Below, one piece after another: positions 1 to 6,428 of a DNA stretch of 37,669 nucleotides. The notes beneath the pieces were generated by a model. It saw nothing but the letters and a program-made list of their open reading frames with translations. It searched no databases and had not been told where the DNA came from. Position numbers and translations under genes: made by a program. Origin of the DNA: Blastocatellia bacterium. Lineage in GTDB: Bacteria > Acidobacteriota > Blastocatellia > Pyrinomonadales > Pyrinomonadaceae. Location of the stretch: assembly GCA_003487805.1 (NCBI GenBank), contig DNNE01000197.1, forward strand, positions 37,501-75,169. The letters are read 5' to 3'. How positions within the stretch are numbered: position 1 is the first letter of the stretch; every line of letters starts with the position of its first letter.

Positions 1-21
1 GGCAGTAGCCCGACTCTAAAC
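1..21. repeat. Half copy of the GGGCTACTGCCC palindromic repeat
   Basis: The first 21 bases of the window are the exact reverse complement of positions 14017-14037, the left arm of an inverted repeat between the mreB-like gene and dusB. The copy is cut by the window edge, so the second arm cannot be seen. It lies 23 nt upstream of the ATG of the polysaccharide export gene. The arrangement, a repeat ending just before a Shine-Dalgarno, recurs across the window. Confidence 0.75.
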
Positions 22-44
22 AGAAGTCAGTGGGAGGTTACATC

Positions 45-932
45 ATGAAGAAGCTGTTAACTCAAACTTTTGTCCTGCTAATCGCGATGACGATCACGAT
101 CAGCACATTCGCACAGTCACCTGGCAACGCGACGCGTCAACGACGCACCGCGGCAGATGGAACACAGCCGGCTACTGACACGGATGTTAAAGCGTCTGAT
201 GACAAAGCGTCCGACGTTAAGAGCGATAAGACGACGGACACGAAAACCGATAAGGACAAAAAGAAGCAGGCGCCCGAAGTCACCTCCGATGGGAAGACTA
301 ATCGCACCGACGAAGCTTCTGAAGAAGAAGCGATCGTTCCGTATTACAACAACTTTTTCACGAACTATCGTCTTGGCCCGGAGGACGTGATCTCGGTAAA
401 TGTGTTCGGGCAGGAAAAATATTCAAAGCAGGGAATTAAGATTCCGCCCAGCGGCCGCATCTATCTGGCGTTGATTGACGGCGGTTTGTTTGTGAACGGC
501 AAGACTCCCGATCAGGTAGCCGAGTTAATCAAGAAGCGCTACGACGAATTCGTCATCAATCCGCAGGTCTCGGTCTCGTTGGACCAGGCCGGATCGTATC
601 GCTATAGCGTGGTCGGCGACGTCGCGCAGCCGGGAATCAAACTAATGAACCGACGCTTATCTGTGACCGAAGCGGTCGCGGAAGCGGGCGGCGTCTTGCA
701 AACCGGAAATCGCAGTAAGATCGTCGTGCTGCGCAAACAACAGGATGGAACGTTGAAGCCCATCCCGGTGAACCTGACCGCGGTGTATAAAGGTCAGACT
801 CCCGATTCCGTATATCTCGTTCCGGGTGATCAAGTGATCGTGCCGGGGAACACGTTGAAGAAACTGCAAACGATCATGGGATTCACCCAGGTACTCACGT
901 TCGCGAATTTGTTTAGAGGCGGACTCTTTTAA
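45..932 (+). CDS. Polysaccharide export outer-membrane protein (Wza/GumB-like, SLBB domain)
   Basis: A 295-residue exported protein. Residues 1-24 form a signal peptide ending TFAQ, without a clear lipobox cysteine. Residues 25 to about 95 are a T/D/K-rich, low-complexity linker. The poly-export domain begins near residue 109 with the typical LGPEDVISVNVFGQ stretch, and an SLBB-type ligand-binding fold follows from about residue 185 (VVGDVAQPG, then LVPGDQVIVPG). Family members form periplasmic/outer-membrane channels for capsule or exopolysaccharide. The ATG at 45 is chosen because GGGAGG at 32-37 lies 7 nt upstream; an in-frame GTG at 30 overlaps that site. No Wzc-like kinase or glycosyltransferase is visible next to it, so any export operon would lie upstream of the window. 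The family is clear; the exact polymer cannot be told. Confidence 0.88.
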   Translation: MKKLLTQTFVLLIAMTITISTFAQSPGNATRQRRTAADGTQPATDTDVKASDDKASDVKSDKTTDTKTDKDKKKQAPEVTSDGKTNRTDEASEEEAIVPYYNNFFTNYRLGPEDVISVNVFGQEKYSKQGIKIPPSGRIYLALIDGGLFVNGKTPDQVAELIKKRYDEFVINPQVSVSLDQAGSYRYSVVGDVAQPGIKLMNRRLSVTEAVAEAGGVLQTGNRSKIVVLRKQQDGTLKPIPVNLTAVYKGQTPDSVYLVPGDQVIVPGNTLKKLQTIMGFTQVLTFANLFRGGLF

Positions 933-936
933 ATTG

Positions 937-1013
937 TTTCGCTCCTGACGGAGCTTAGCGAGATTTCAAATGCTTTGGACTATAAACATTCTGCCGCTAC
1001 GCGGCGGACTAAG
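937..1013. repeat. Two copies of the ATAAACATT-CTCC...GGAG dispersed palindrome
   Basis: Positions 937-958 hold TTTCGCTCC TGA CGGAGCTTAG, and 980-1013 hold CTATAAACATT followed by the palindrome CCGC TAC GCGG. Related copies lie at 2046-2190, 12443-12600 and 35115-35280. The second copy falls inside the first 15 codons of the next gene if that gene starts at 970. Confidence 0.7.
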
Positions 1014-2037
1014 AGTAAGGAGTGGTCGAGCTTTGACTGCTTGCAGTTCACTGCTCACTTTCTTTTTCCTGCTGCTCACCGCTCACTGCTCGCTGCTCAC
1101 TGTCTTCGCTTCGCCATGGACGCGCCAGCCATCCGGCACAATGGCCTGGCTACATTCGGTTTACTTTCTCGATCGAAATCAAGGATGGGTCGCCGGCAGC
1201 AACGGCACCCTGCTGACAACGACAGACGGTGGGGCCACCTGGAAAAAACTTTCAACGCTCACCAAAGACACCTTGCAAGACGTTTACTTCGCTGACAAAG
1301 AAGTCGGTTGGCTGATTGCTACACGTGACATTCTCAGATTGAAAACAAACGAGCCAGCCTCGTATCTCTTAAAGACGGAAGACGGCGGTATGACGTGGCG
1401 CCAGGTTCTTCTTAACGGTCCAGACATGAATGCGCGTCTTGTGCGACTGGTGTTTGCGGACGCGCAGCATGGCTGGGCTTTCGGCGAGACCGGCGTCGTG
1501 TTCGGCACGCAAGACGGCGGCGCGCACTGGATGCGACAAACGGCAGCGACAAAACATCTGCTGCTCGGCGGCGCGTTTTCCAGCGAAGCGCGTGGGTGTT
1601 TAGTAGGCGCCGGCGGCACGATCATTCGCACAAGTGACGGCGGCATGAACTGGCAAACAAGCCTGGTGCGCGACGGGGTGCATGTTCGATTCAATGCTGC
1701 GAGTTTAGTTGGCAATCGTGGCTGGGCAGTGGGCGCGGCCGGTCAGATCTTCGCATCCAACGATGGCGGCCACACGTGGTTCCCGCAAGCATCAACGACG
1801 AATGCCGATCTCTTCGACGTAAGTTTCATCGACGCAAGTGAAGGCTGGGCCATCGGCACGCAAGGCATCATGCTGCACACGCGGGATGGCGGCGTTCATT
1901 GGTTTGCTGAATCGATTGATACATCCCACGCACTGCAACGACTCTTTATTATCGACTCCCGTCATGCATGGGCGGTCGGATTTGGGGGCACAATTTTGAG
2001 GTTCGGCGGATCGAGCGCGCCACAACTAAAGAGTTAG
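970..2037 (+). CDS. Secreted Ycf48/HCF136-like beta-propeller protein
   Basis: A 355-residue exported protein made of about seven copies of a Ycf48-type (BNR-like) blade with the core GW-x-G-x-x-G-x-I-x-x-T-x-DGG-x-x-W, for example GWVAGSNGTLLTTTDGGATW, GWAFGETGVVFGTQDGG and GWAIGTQGIMLHTRDGG. In plants and cyanobacteria this fold helps photosystem II assembly. In non-phototrophs such proteins are extracytoplasmic propellers of unknown role, and nothing here suggests photosynthesis. The start is uncertain. ATG 970 gives an arginine-containing n-region before the hydrophobic segment but has no ribosome site and includes a dispersed repeat. TTG 1033 has AAGGAG at 1017-1022 and 10 nt spacing but no basic n-region. 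The signal region is built on reiterated GCTCAC hexamers (1053-1100). Confidence 0.82.
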   Translation: MLWTINILPLRGGLRVRSGRALTACSSLLTFFFLLLTAHCSLLTVFASPWTRQPSGTMAWLHSVYFLDRNQGWVAGSNGTLLTTTDGGATWKKLSTLTKDTLQDVYFADKEVGWLIATRDILRLKTNEPASYLLKTEDGGMTWRQVLLNGPDMNARLVRLVFADAQHGWAFGETGVVFGTQDGGAHWMRQTAATKHLLLGGAFSSEARGCLVGAGGTIIRTSDGGMNWQTSLVRDGVHVRFNAASLVGNRGWAVGAAGQIFASNDGGHTWFPQASTTNADLFDVSFIDASEGWAIGTQGIMLHTRDGGVHWFAESIDTSHALQRLFIIDSRHAWAVGFGGTILRFGGSSAPQLKS

Positions 2038-2045
2038 CTCCATGT

Positions 2046-2190
2046 TTCAGCTCCGTTAGGAGCGCAATATTTATAGCCGTCAAAATTGGATTTGATACGA
2101 GGCGAAGGAGCGACATACGCGATCGCGATGTCGCTCCTTCGCTTATTGAACTGGCTCACCCTTCCATAAATATTTCGTGCCTACTGCACG
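2046..2190. repeat. Nested palindromic repeat block in the 2038-2306 spacer
   Basis: The centre is a perfect 15-bp inverted repeat, GCGAAGGAGCGACAT at 2102-2116 and its complement at 2128-2142, around the self-complementary loop ACGCGATCGCG. It is flanked by two further elements, AGCTCCGTTAGGAGC followed by AATATTTATAG (from about 2046) and CATAAATATTTCG followed by GTGCCTACTGCAC (to about 2190), lying in opposite orientation. The spacer shows no gene. Confidence 0.75.
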
Positions 2191-2306
2191 AAGCAGCCCA
2201 GCCTCTCTTCCAAGTATTGACAGAACTGTCGTCATAGAGTAGAACTTCGCCCGCTCGCTCTGTTCTAAGATTGTTCAGCACACTTCAACCCCGAGGAGAC
2301 CTAAGA

Positions 2307-2786
2307 ATGAAAAGACATCTACCCCTGGCCGCGCTATTAGTTTTGGCGTTCGCCACATTCTGTTTCGCGCAGGATGCGACTCCGTCGCCTTCGCCTAAAC
2401 CAAAGCCGAGAATGAGCAAAGCCGCTCTGATGAAAAAACTTTCGGCCAACGAGACAGCGCTCTGGAACGCCTGGAAGAACAAAGACGCGAAGCCATTTCA
2501 AATGTGGCTCTCAGCGGATGGTGTGATGATCGGCGATCAAGGCGTGGGCACAAAAGGCGACGTCGTGAAAATGATGGCCTCGATGCCTTGTGAGGTGAAA
2601 TCGTTTACGCTCTCTGACTGGAAGTTGGCGATGGCTGACGCTAACGCGGCGGTCATCACATACAAAGGAGTATCGGACGGGACATGCGCCGGACAAGCGA
2701 TTCCGACCGTCTGGGCCAGCAGTGTTTGGGTTAACCGGAAAGGTAAGTGGACAGCGTTTTCACACCAGGAGACGCCGGTGAAATAA
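2307..2786 (+). CDS. Secreted NTF2-like (DUF4440-type) protein
   Basis: A 159-residue protein with a signal peptide (MKRHLPLAALLVLAFATFCFAQ) followed by a proline-rich spacer (PSPSPKPKP). The remainder resembles the DUF4440/SnoaL NTF2-like fold: an N-terminal helix around ETALWNAWKNKDAKPF, the phrase WLSADGVMIGDQG, and a C-terminal sheet ending WVNRKGKWTAFSHQETP. Family members are cone-shaped folds that bind small ligands; most exported ones have no known reaction. ATG 2307 is chosen because GAGGAG at 2293-2298 lies 8 nt upstream and the signal peptide starts there. A strong bidirectional terminator follows. The gene appears monocistronic. Confidence 0.8.
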   Translation: MKRHLPLAALLVLAFATFCFAQDATPSPSPKPKPRMSKAALMKKLSANETALWNAWKNKDAKPFQMWLSADGVMIGDQGVGTKGDVVKMMASMPCEVKSFTLSDWKLAMADANAAVITYKGVSDGTCAGQAIPTVWASSVWVNRKGKWTAFSHQETPVK

Positions 2787-2824
2787 GCTGTTCAAGCGGC
2801 AGTCTGATCGACTGATGCATGAAT

Positions 2825-2854
2825 AAAAGGGCGGGCCGTTGGGTCCGCCCTTTT
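2825..2854. terminator. Bidirectional intrinsic terminator
   Basis: A 13-bp stem (AAAAGGGCGGGCC with GGTCCGCCCTTTT, one G-T pair) around the loop GTTG, with an A-run on one side and a T-run on the other. It sits between two convergent genes ending at 2786 (+) and 2867 (-), so it can serve both. Confidence 0.9.
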
Positions 2855-2866
2855 GTGATCTGAGCT

Positions 2867-3238
2867 TTAGTTACTTGACACTTCGGTGAGCTTGGTCACG
2901 TCGACCGTATCACCGTTAGCGCTTCCTTCGATCGCGACCTTCAGACCCTTCTTGGTCTTGGTGTTCTTTAACAAGTCGGCCGCCATGCCGTTACCTTTTT
3001 CATTCAGTTTGTAACGTTTGTTGTCAGCGGTGACGACGGAATAGCCAGCTGTCTCGCAACTATCCATCAAGGCACAACTGACGGCATGGTCCTTGGCGCG
3101 AGCGCCGAGATCCTTCGCCGAATCAGCGCAGGCGTTGTCAATTAGATAGCCACTGACTTTGATCGACTTTGCGTCCTGGGCGTAAAGCATCGCAGCGAAA
3201 GCAAGTGACAAAAGGATTACGAGTAGTTTGCGGTTCAT
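2867..3238 (-). CDS. Small secreted protein of unknown function
   Basis: A 123-residue protein with a clear signal peptide (MNRKLLVILLSLAFAAMLYA). The mature part starts with SGYLIDNACAD and carries four cysteines (in DNACAD, VSCALMDSC and the SCETAGY stretch), which suggests disulfides or metal binding after export. A phrase like YSVVTADNKRYKLNEKGN follows, then a region reading KGLKVAIEGSANGDTVDVTKL that resembles a small OB-like beta barrel. I recognise similar small exported proteins from acidobacterial genomes but know no function. It ends at the shared terminator and is read towards the NTF2-like gene. Confidence 0.78.
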   Translation of the reverse strand: MNRKLLVILLSLAFAAMLYAQDAKSIKVSGYLIDNACADSAKDLGARAKDHAVSCALMDSCETAGYSVVTADNKRYKLNEKGNGMAADLLKNTKTKKGLKVAIEGSANGDTVDVTKLTEVSSN

Positions 3239-3323
3239 AGTAATGGGTCTCCCTTAAGATTTGTAGCGAAGGCATTGTACGCCGTTAGTGACAGTTGGGC
3301 TACTGCTGCCAGTCGAGCAGGCC

Positions 3324-3400
3324 GGGGCACTAGCCCGACCGTTAGGGAGGGCTCATCAAACGAATGACGGAGCCCTTGCTTACGCGCGGGCTAATGCCCC
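3324..3400. repeat. 31-bp inverted repeat overlapping the lysS 3' end
   Basis: The left arm (3324-3354, starting GGGGCACTAGCCCGACC) and the right arm (3370-3400, ending GGGCTAATGCCCC) are imperfect inverted copies across a 15-nt loop. The shared core GGGCTA(A/C/G)TGCCC relates it to the copies at 1-21 and 14016-14069. The right arm contains the lysS stop codon (3391-3393). Confidence 0.8.
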
Positions 3401-5244
3401 GCTGTCTCGTCGTCTTCTTTCTTGCGCTCCGGGCGCATGTGTGGGAACAGAATTACGTCGCGGATTGAACTCTTATTCGCGAGCAGCATGACCAAGCGAT
3501 CGATGCCCACACCTATTCCCGCGGCCGGTGGCATGCCATAAGACAGCGCGCGAATGTAATCTTCGTCCATCACCATCGCTTCTTCGTCGCCGCGCTCGCG
3601 CTGTTGCACCTGATCTTTGAAGCGCTGGTATTGCTCTTCGGGATCGTTTAGTTCAGAAAAGCCGTTAGCCGATTCGAGCCCGCCGACAAAGTATTCGAAG
3701 CGTTCAGCGACGGATGGATCGGATGGCGAAGCTTTCGACAGAGGAGACACAGGCTTGGGAAAGTCGATGATGAACGTCGGTTGAATCAAGTGTGGTTCAG
3801 CAATGTGCTCAAACAACCAAACCAGGGATTCGGCTGATGCGATGGCGGTCGGTTGCGTACTAAAAGTCTGGCTCAATGCAGTTTGCCAAGTAGAATCCTT
3901 AAGACTGTCAAAGACTTCTGCAGGGTCTGCACTTTGATCGTCACGCATCACTTGGTCGACGCTGCTATCTATATCGATGACAAACTTCTGTAGCGCAACT
4001 ACCTTAAACGGATCAGAAAGCCATGGAACCTCAAACAGTTCGCCATTGAGTTCGCTTGGCCGCTTACTCCAATACTGATCCCAATAATTAAAAACGGCCT
4101 CTGTCATCTTAAGCCGTTGGAATGGGCTACCGAAGTCAATCTGGTGCCTTTCGCGCACCGACTGCATCTCACTATCCCAGTCAAACGTATCGTAGGGGAC
4201 TAACGTTGAACCCGTCGCAACTTTCACCACAGACCGCATCATCTCTTCATGCAGATCCATCATCTGATTCACGTCGGCATAGGCCATATAGAACTCCAAC
4301 ATCGTGAATTCAGGATTGTGTTTGGTTGAGATGCCTTCGTTGCGAAAGTTTCGATTCAACTCATAGACCTTTTCAAAACCGCCGACGACGAGCCGCTTCA
4401 GATAGAGCTCCGGCGCGATGCGTGCGAAAAGATCGATATCGAGCGTGTTGTGATGCGTCTTAAATGGACGTGCGGCCGCGCCCGTTGCCAACGGCGTGAG
4501 CATAGGCGTCTCGACTTCCACATAGCCACGTTCATCCAGGAAGCGACGAATCTCGCGAATGACGTTTGAGCGCAGGGTGAAAACTTCGCGTGGCGTCAGA
4601 TCGTTTTCGTCGCGCTCAAGTTTCAGACTGCCCGCGATCAAATCAGCGTAACGTTGTCGTTGTCTAATCTCCGGATCGTTTATGCCGTGCATCTTGTCCG
4701 GCATTGGAAGTAAAGCCTTAGCGAGAAATTGCAACTTCTCAACGTGCACTGAAAGCTCGCCCGTTTTGGTCACGAACAGATAGCCTTCGACGCCGATGAA
4801 GTCGCCGTGATCCAGCAAACCGAAGAGTTCCCAGCCGTTGACCTCGCCGCCTTCGGCATCGTTGCTGAGGCCTACGACGTCCTGACGGCGCACATAAATC
4901 TGCAAGCGGGAAACGCCGTCCGACAGATGCACGAACGCGGCTTTGCCCATCACGCGCGGCGGCGCAGCCAGGCGTCCTCCAACGCGCACGCGAATCTTAT
5001 TTAGCTCGCCATTCGCAAATTCAAGCGCTTCGGCGACGGGCCTTTCGCCTTCAGCAACTTTTGGCTCGTACTGCTTGAACGCTGCGACGATCGAAGTGAT
5101 TGTGTCCTCGCCGGCTGGCGTGTCGGTGACGTTGCTGCGCTCGAATTTGTTTGGATAAACGTTGCCCACAAGCGTGCGCAACGCCTCGAGATGCTCGCGC
5201 CGCGCCTGCGTCTGATCGTTTTCTTCCATGAAAGGCACAGTCAT
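3391..5244 (-). CDS. lysS: Lysyl-tRNA synthetase, class II, with an internal insertion
   Basis: Charges tRNA-Lys with lysine using ATP in the cytoplasm. The N-terminal OB anticodon-binding domain (VRVGGRLAAPPRVMGKAAF) and the class II core are complete: motif 2 around residue 300 (FRNEGISTKHNPEFTMLEFY), the SANGFSELNDPEEQ segment, and motif 3 near 573 (GIGVGIDRLVMLL). At 617 residues it is about 110 longer than E. coli LysS. About half of the excess is an insertion between MTEAV (residue 380) and LFEHIAEP (about 478), where the usual spacing is close to 50; the rest is an N-terminal extension. ATG 5244 is given, but ATG 5229 is equally plausible and neither has a clear ribosome site. The last residues (AGH) and the stop codon come from a dispersed repeat. 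Confidence 0.95.
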   Translation of the reverse strand: MTVPFMEENDQTQARREHLEALRTLVGNVYPNKFERSNVTDTPAGEDTITSIVAAFKQYEPKVAEGERPVAEALEFANGELNKIRVRVGGRLAAPPRVMGKAAFVHLSDGVSRLQIYVRRQDVVGLSNDAEGGEVNGWELFGLLDHGDFIGVEGYLFVTKTGELSVHVEKLQFLAKALLPMPDKMHGINDPEIRQRQRYADLIAGSLKLERDENDLTPREVFTLRSNVIREIRRFLDERGYVEVETPMLTPLATGAAARPFKTHHNTLDIDLFARIAPELYLKRLVVGGFEKVYELNRNFRNEGISTKHNPEFTMLEFYMAYADVNQMMDLHEEMMRSVVKVATGSTLVPYDTFDWDSEMQSVRERHQIDFGSPFQRLKMTEAVFNYWDQYWSKRPSELNGELFEVPWLSDPFKVVALQKFVIDIDSSVDQVMRDDQSADPAEVFDSLKDSTWQTALSQTFSTQPTAIASAESLVWLFEHIAEPHLIQPTFIIDFPKPVSPLSKASPSDPSVAERFEYFVGGLESANGFSELNDPEEQYQRFKDQVQQRERGDEEAMVMDEDYIRALSYGMPPAAGIGVGIDRLVMLLANKSSIRDVILFPHMRPERKKEDDETAGH

Positions 5245-5292
5245 GAATCCGTGAATAGTAAAGGGTAAATGGTTAATAGACCAAACACAGGA

Positions 5293-5321
5293 TTGGTTTG
5301 ATTTCGCTCTTCTGGTAACAT
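5293..5321 (+). promoter_or_regulatory. Candidate promoter for the toxin-antitoxin/rfaE2 operon
   Basis: TTGGTT (5293-5298), a 17-nt spacer, then TAACAT (5316-5321). Each box matches the sigma-70 consensus only partly. The predicted transcription start (about 5328) coincides with the antitoxin ATG, and no Shine-Dalgarno precedes that ATG, so the transcript may be leaderless. Confidence 0.35.
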
Positions 5322-5327
5322 CATCAC

Positions 5328-5558
5328 ATGTCCGCCGCGCTGGAAGAAATTGCAGAAAAAGCGTTGCAACTCTCTCCTCAAGACAAATTGGCGCTGGCGA
5401 ATCGTCTATTAAGCGACCAGCTTAGTGATGCGTCAGAGGTCGAAGCGGCTTGGGACGACGAGATTCTCGCCCGAATTGAAGCCATCGATAACGGCACAGC
5501 GATAGGTGTACCTTTTGAGGAAGTCATCGACGCTGCGCGAAAACGCCGCGCGAAATGA
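5328..5558 (+). CDS. Antitoxin, addiction module component family (TIGR02574-like)
   Basis: A 76-residue protein of the short addiction-module antitoxin type: an N-terminal helix (LEEIAEKALQLSPQDKLALA), a central W-DDEI-ARIEAID segment, and a C-terminal basic tail. The phrase GTAIGVPFEEVIDAARKRR is typical of antitoxins paired with RelE/ParE toxins. It would bind and neutralise the toxin encoded next and probably repress its own promoter. Its stop overlaps the toxin start as ATGA (5555-5558), so translation is likely coupled. No ribosome site is visible before ATG 5328. Confidence 0.85.
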   Translation: MSAALEEIAEKALQLSPQDKLALANRLLSDQLSDASEVEAAWDDEILARIEAIDNGTAIGVPFEEVIDAARKRRAK

Positions 5559-5857
5559 AGATTGTTTTTCTCGACCAGGCCAATCGCGAATTCTCTGATG
5601 CAGTTCAGTACTACGACAGTCAGGAACCCGGACTCGGCCAACGATTCGAAGACGAAATTGAAAGAGCCATTCACTGGCTTTCGATTAATCCCGAAGCTTG
5701 CGCCCGAAGGCGTGGCATATACCGGCGGATGAACCTCCGCGTCTTTCCGTACTATATTCCCTACGTTATCCGCGAACAGACCTTGTGGGTGGTGGCCATT
5801 GCGCAATCGCAACGACGGCCGGAATACTGGATCCGAAGAGCGAAAACGTTAGATTAG
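5555..5857 (+). CDS. RelE/ParE-family toxin
   Basis: A 100-residue RelE/ParE superfamily toxin. The N-terminus (MKIVFLDQANREFSDAVQYYDSQEPGLGQRFEDEIERAI) carries the usual two helices, followed by an arginine-rich centre (ARRRGIYRRMNLRVFPYYIPYVI) and a C-terminal strand with VVAIAQSQRRPEYW. The FPYYIPYVI and RRPEYW phrases match the ParE-like branch, whose members poison DNA gyrase, but RelE-type mRNA cleavage cannot be excluded from sequence alone. It is co-translated with the antitoxin and lies 7 nt upstream of rfaE2, so the module shares an operon with an LPS core gene. Confidence 0.85.
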   Translation: MKIVFLDQANREFSDAVQYYDSQEPGLGQRFEDEIERAIHWLSINPEACARRRGIYRRMNLRVFPYYIPYVIREQTLWVVAIAQSQRRPEYWIRRAKTLD

Positions 5858-5864
5858 GCTTCTC

Positions 5865-6335
5865 ATGTCCGGAAAGATTCTATCGCATGAAGACCTCCTG
5901 AATGAGCGCGCCGGCCTGCGCGCCGCAGGTCAGACGCTGGTTTTCACCAATGGCGTCTTTGACATTTTGCATGTGGGCCATGTGCGTTATCTCTCTGAGG
6001 CACGGGCTCTGGGCGACGCGCTGGTCATCGCCATCAACAGCGATCGATCGGTGCGAGAGTTGAAGGGAACGGATCGACCGTGGACGAAAGAAAACGACCG
6101 CGCAGAGATTCTCGCGGCGTTGCGTGCCGTCGATTACGTGACGATTTTTGATGACGTCTCGCCGCGATCATTGATAGCCCGGTTGCTGCCCGATGTGTTG
6201 GTAAAAGGCGGCGATTACGCGCTGGATCAAATTCACGGACGTGAAGAAGTAGAAGCCGCGGGAGGACGCGTATTGAGTTTGCCTTTTGTTGAAGGCGCGT
6301 CGACCAGCGAAATAATTCGACGTATGAAGGAATAG
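5865..6335 (+). CDS. rfaE2: D-glycero-beta-D-manno-heptose 1-phosphate adenylyltransferase
   Basis: A 156-residue single-domain protein equivalent to the C-terminal half of HldE. It transfers AMP from ATP to heptose 1-phosphate, giving ADP-heptose for the LPS inner core. The nucleotidyltransferase signature HVGH is at residues 36-39 (TNGVFDILHVGH), the family phrase NSDRSVRELKG follows, VKGGDYALDQIHGREEVEAAGG sits near residues 110-135, and the ISSTxxI-like end reads STSEIIRRM. The separate kinase (RfaE1) and isomerase are not in the window. Presence of the gene indicates a Gram-negative envelope with heptose. It follows the toxin gene after 7 nt. Confidence 0.92.
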   Translation: MSGKILSHEDLLNERAGLRAAGQTLVFTNGVFDILHVGHVRYLSEARALGDALVIAINSDRSVRELKGTDRPWTKENDRAEILAALRAVDYVTIFDDVSPRSLIARLLPDVLVKGGDYALDQIHGREEVEAAGGRVLSLPFVEGASTSEIIRRMKE

Positions 6336-6352
6336 TTCAGTTAAGACCCCGA

Positions 6353-6409
6353 CCACGAAATCACACGAAGTTTACGAAACAACACGAACTCTTTCGTGTG
6401 CTTTCGTGG
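6353..6409. repeat. 17-bp inverted repeat CCACGAAATCACACGAA upstream of mfd
   Basis: The left arm at 6353-6369 and the right arm at 6393-6409 are complementary except for one position, around a 23-nt loop that itself repeats ACACGAA. The right arm contains an in-frame GTG (6396) that lengthens the mfd reading frame; the real start is probably ATG 6429. Confidence 0.75.
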
Positions 6410-6428
6410 TTCGCAGTTAACCGCGAGA

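Noticed and set aside
970..2037. Photosystem II assembly factor
   Set aside because: The Ycf48-like blades indicate only the fold; nothing in the window supports oxygenic photosynthesis.
5378..5812. 144-codon minus-strand frame across the toxin-antitoxin pair
   Set aside because: Antisense to two recognised genes with coupled starts; no motif or ribosome site.
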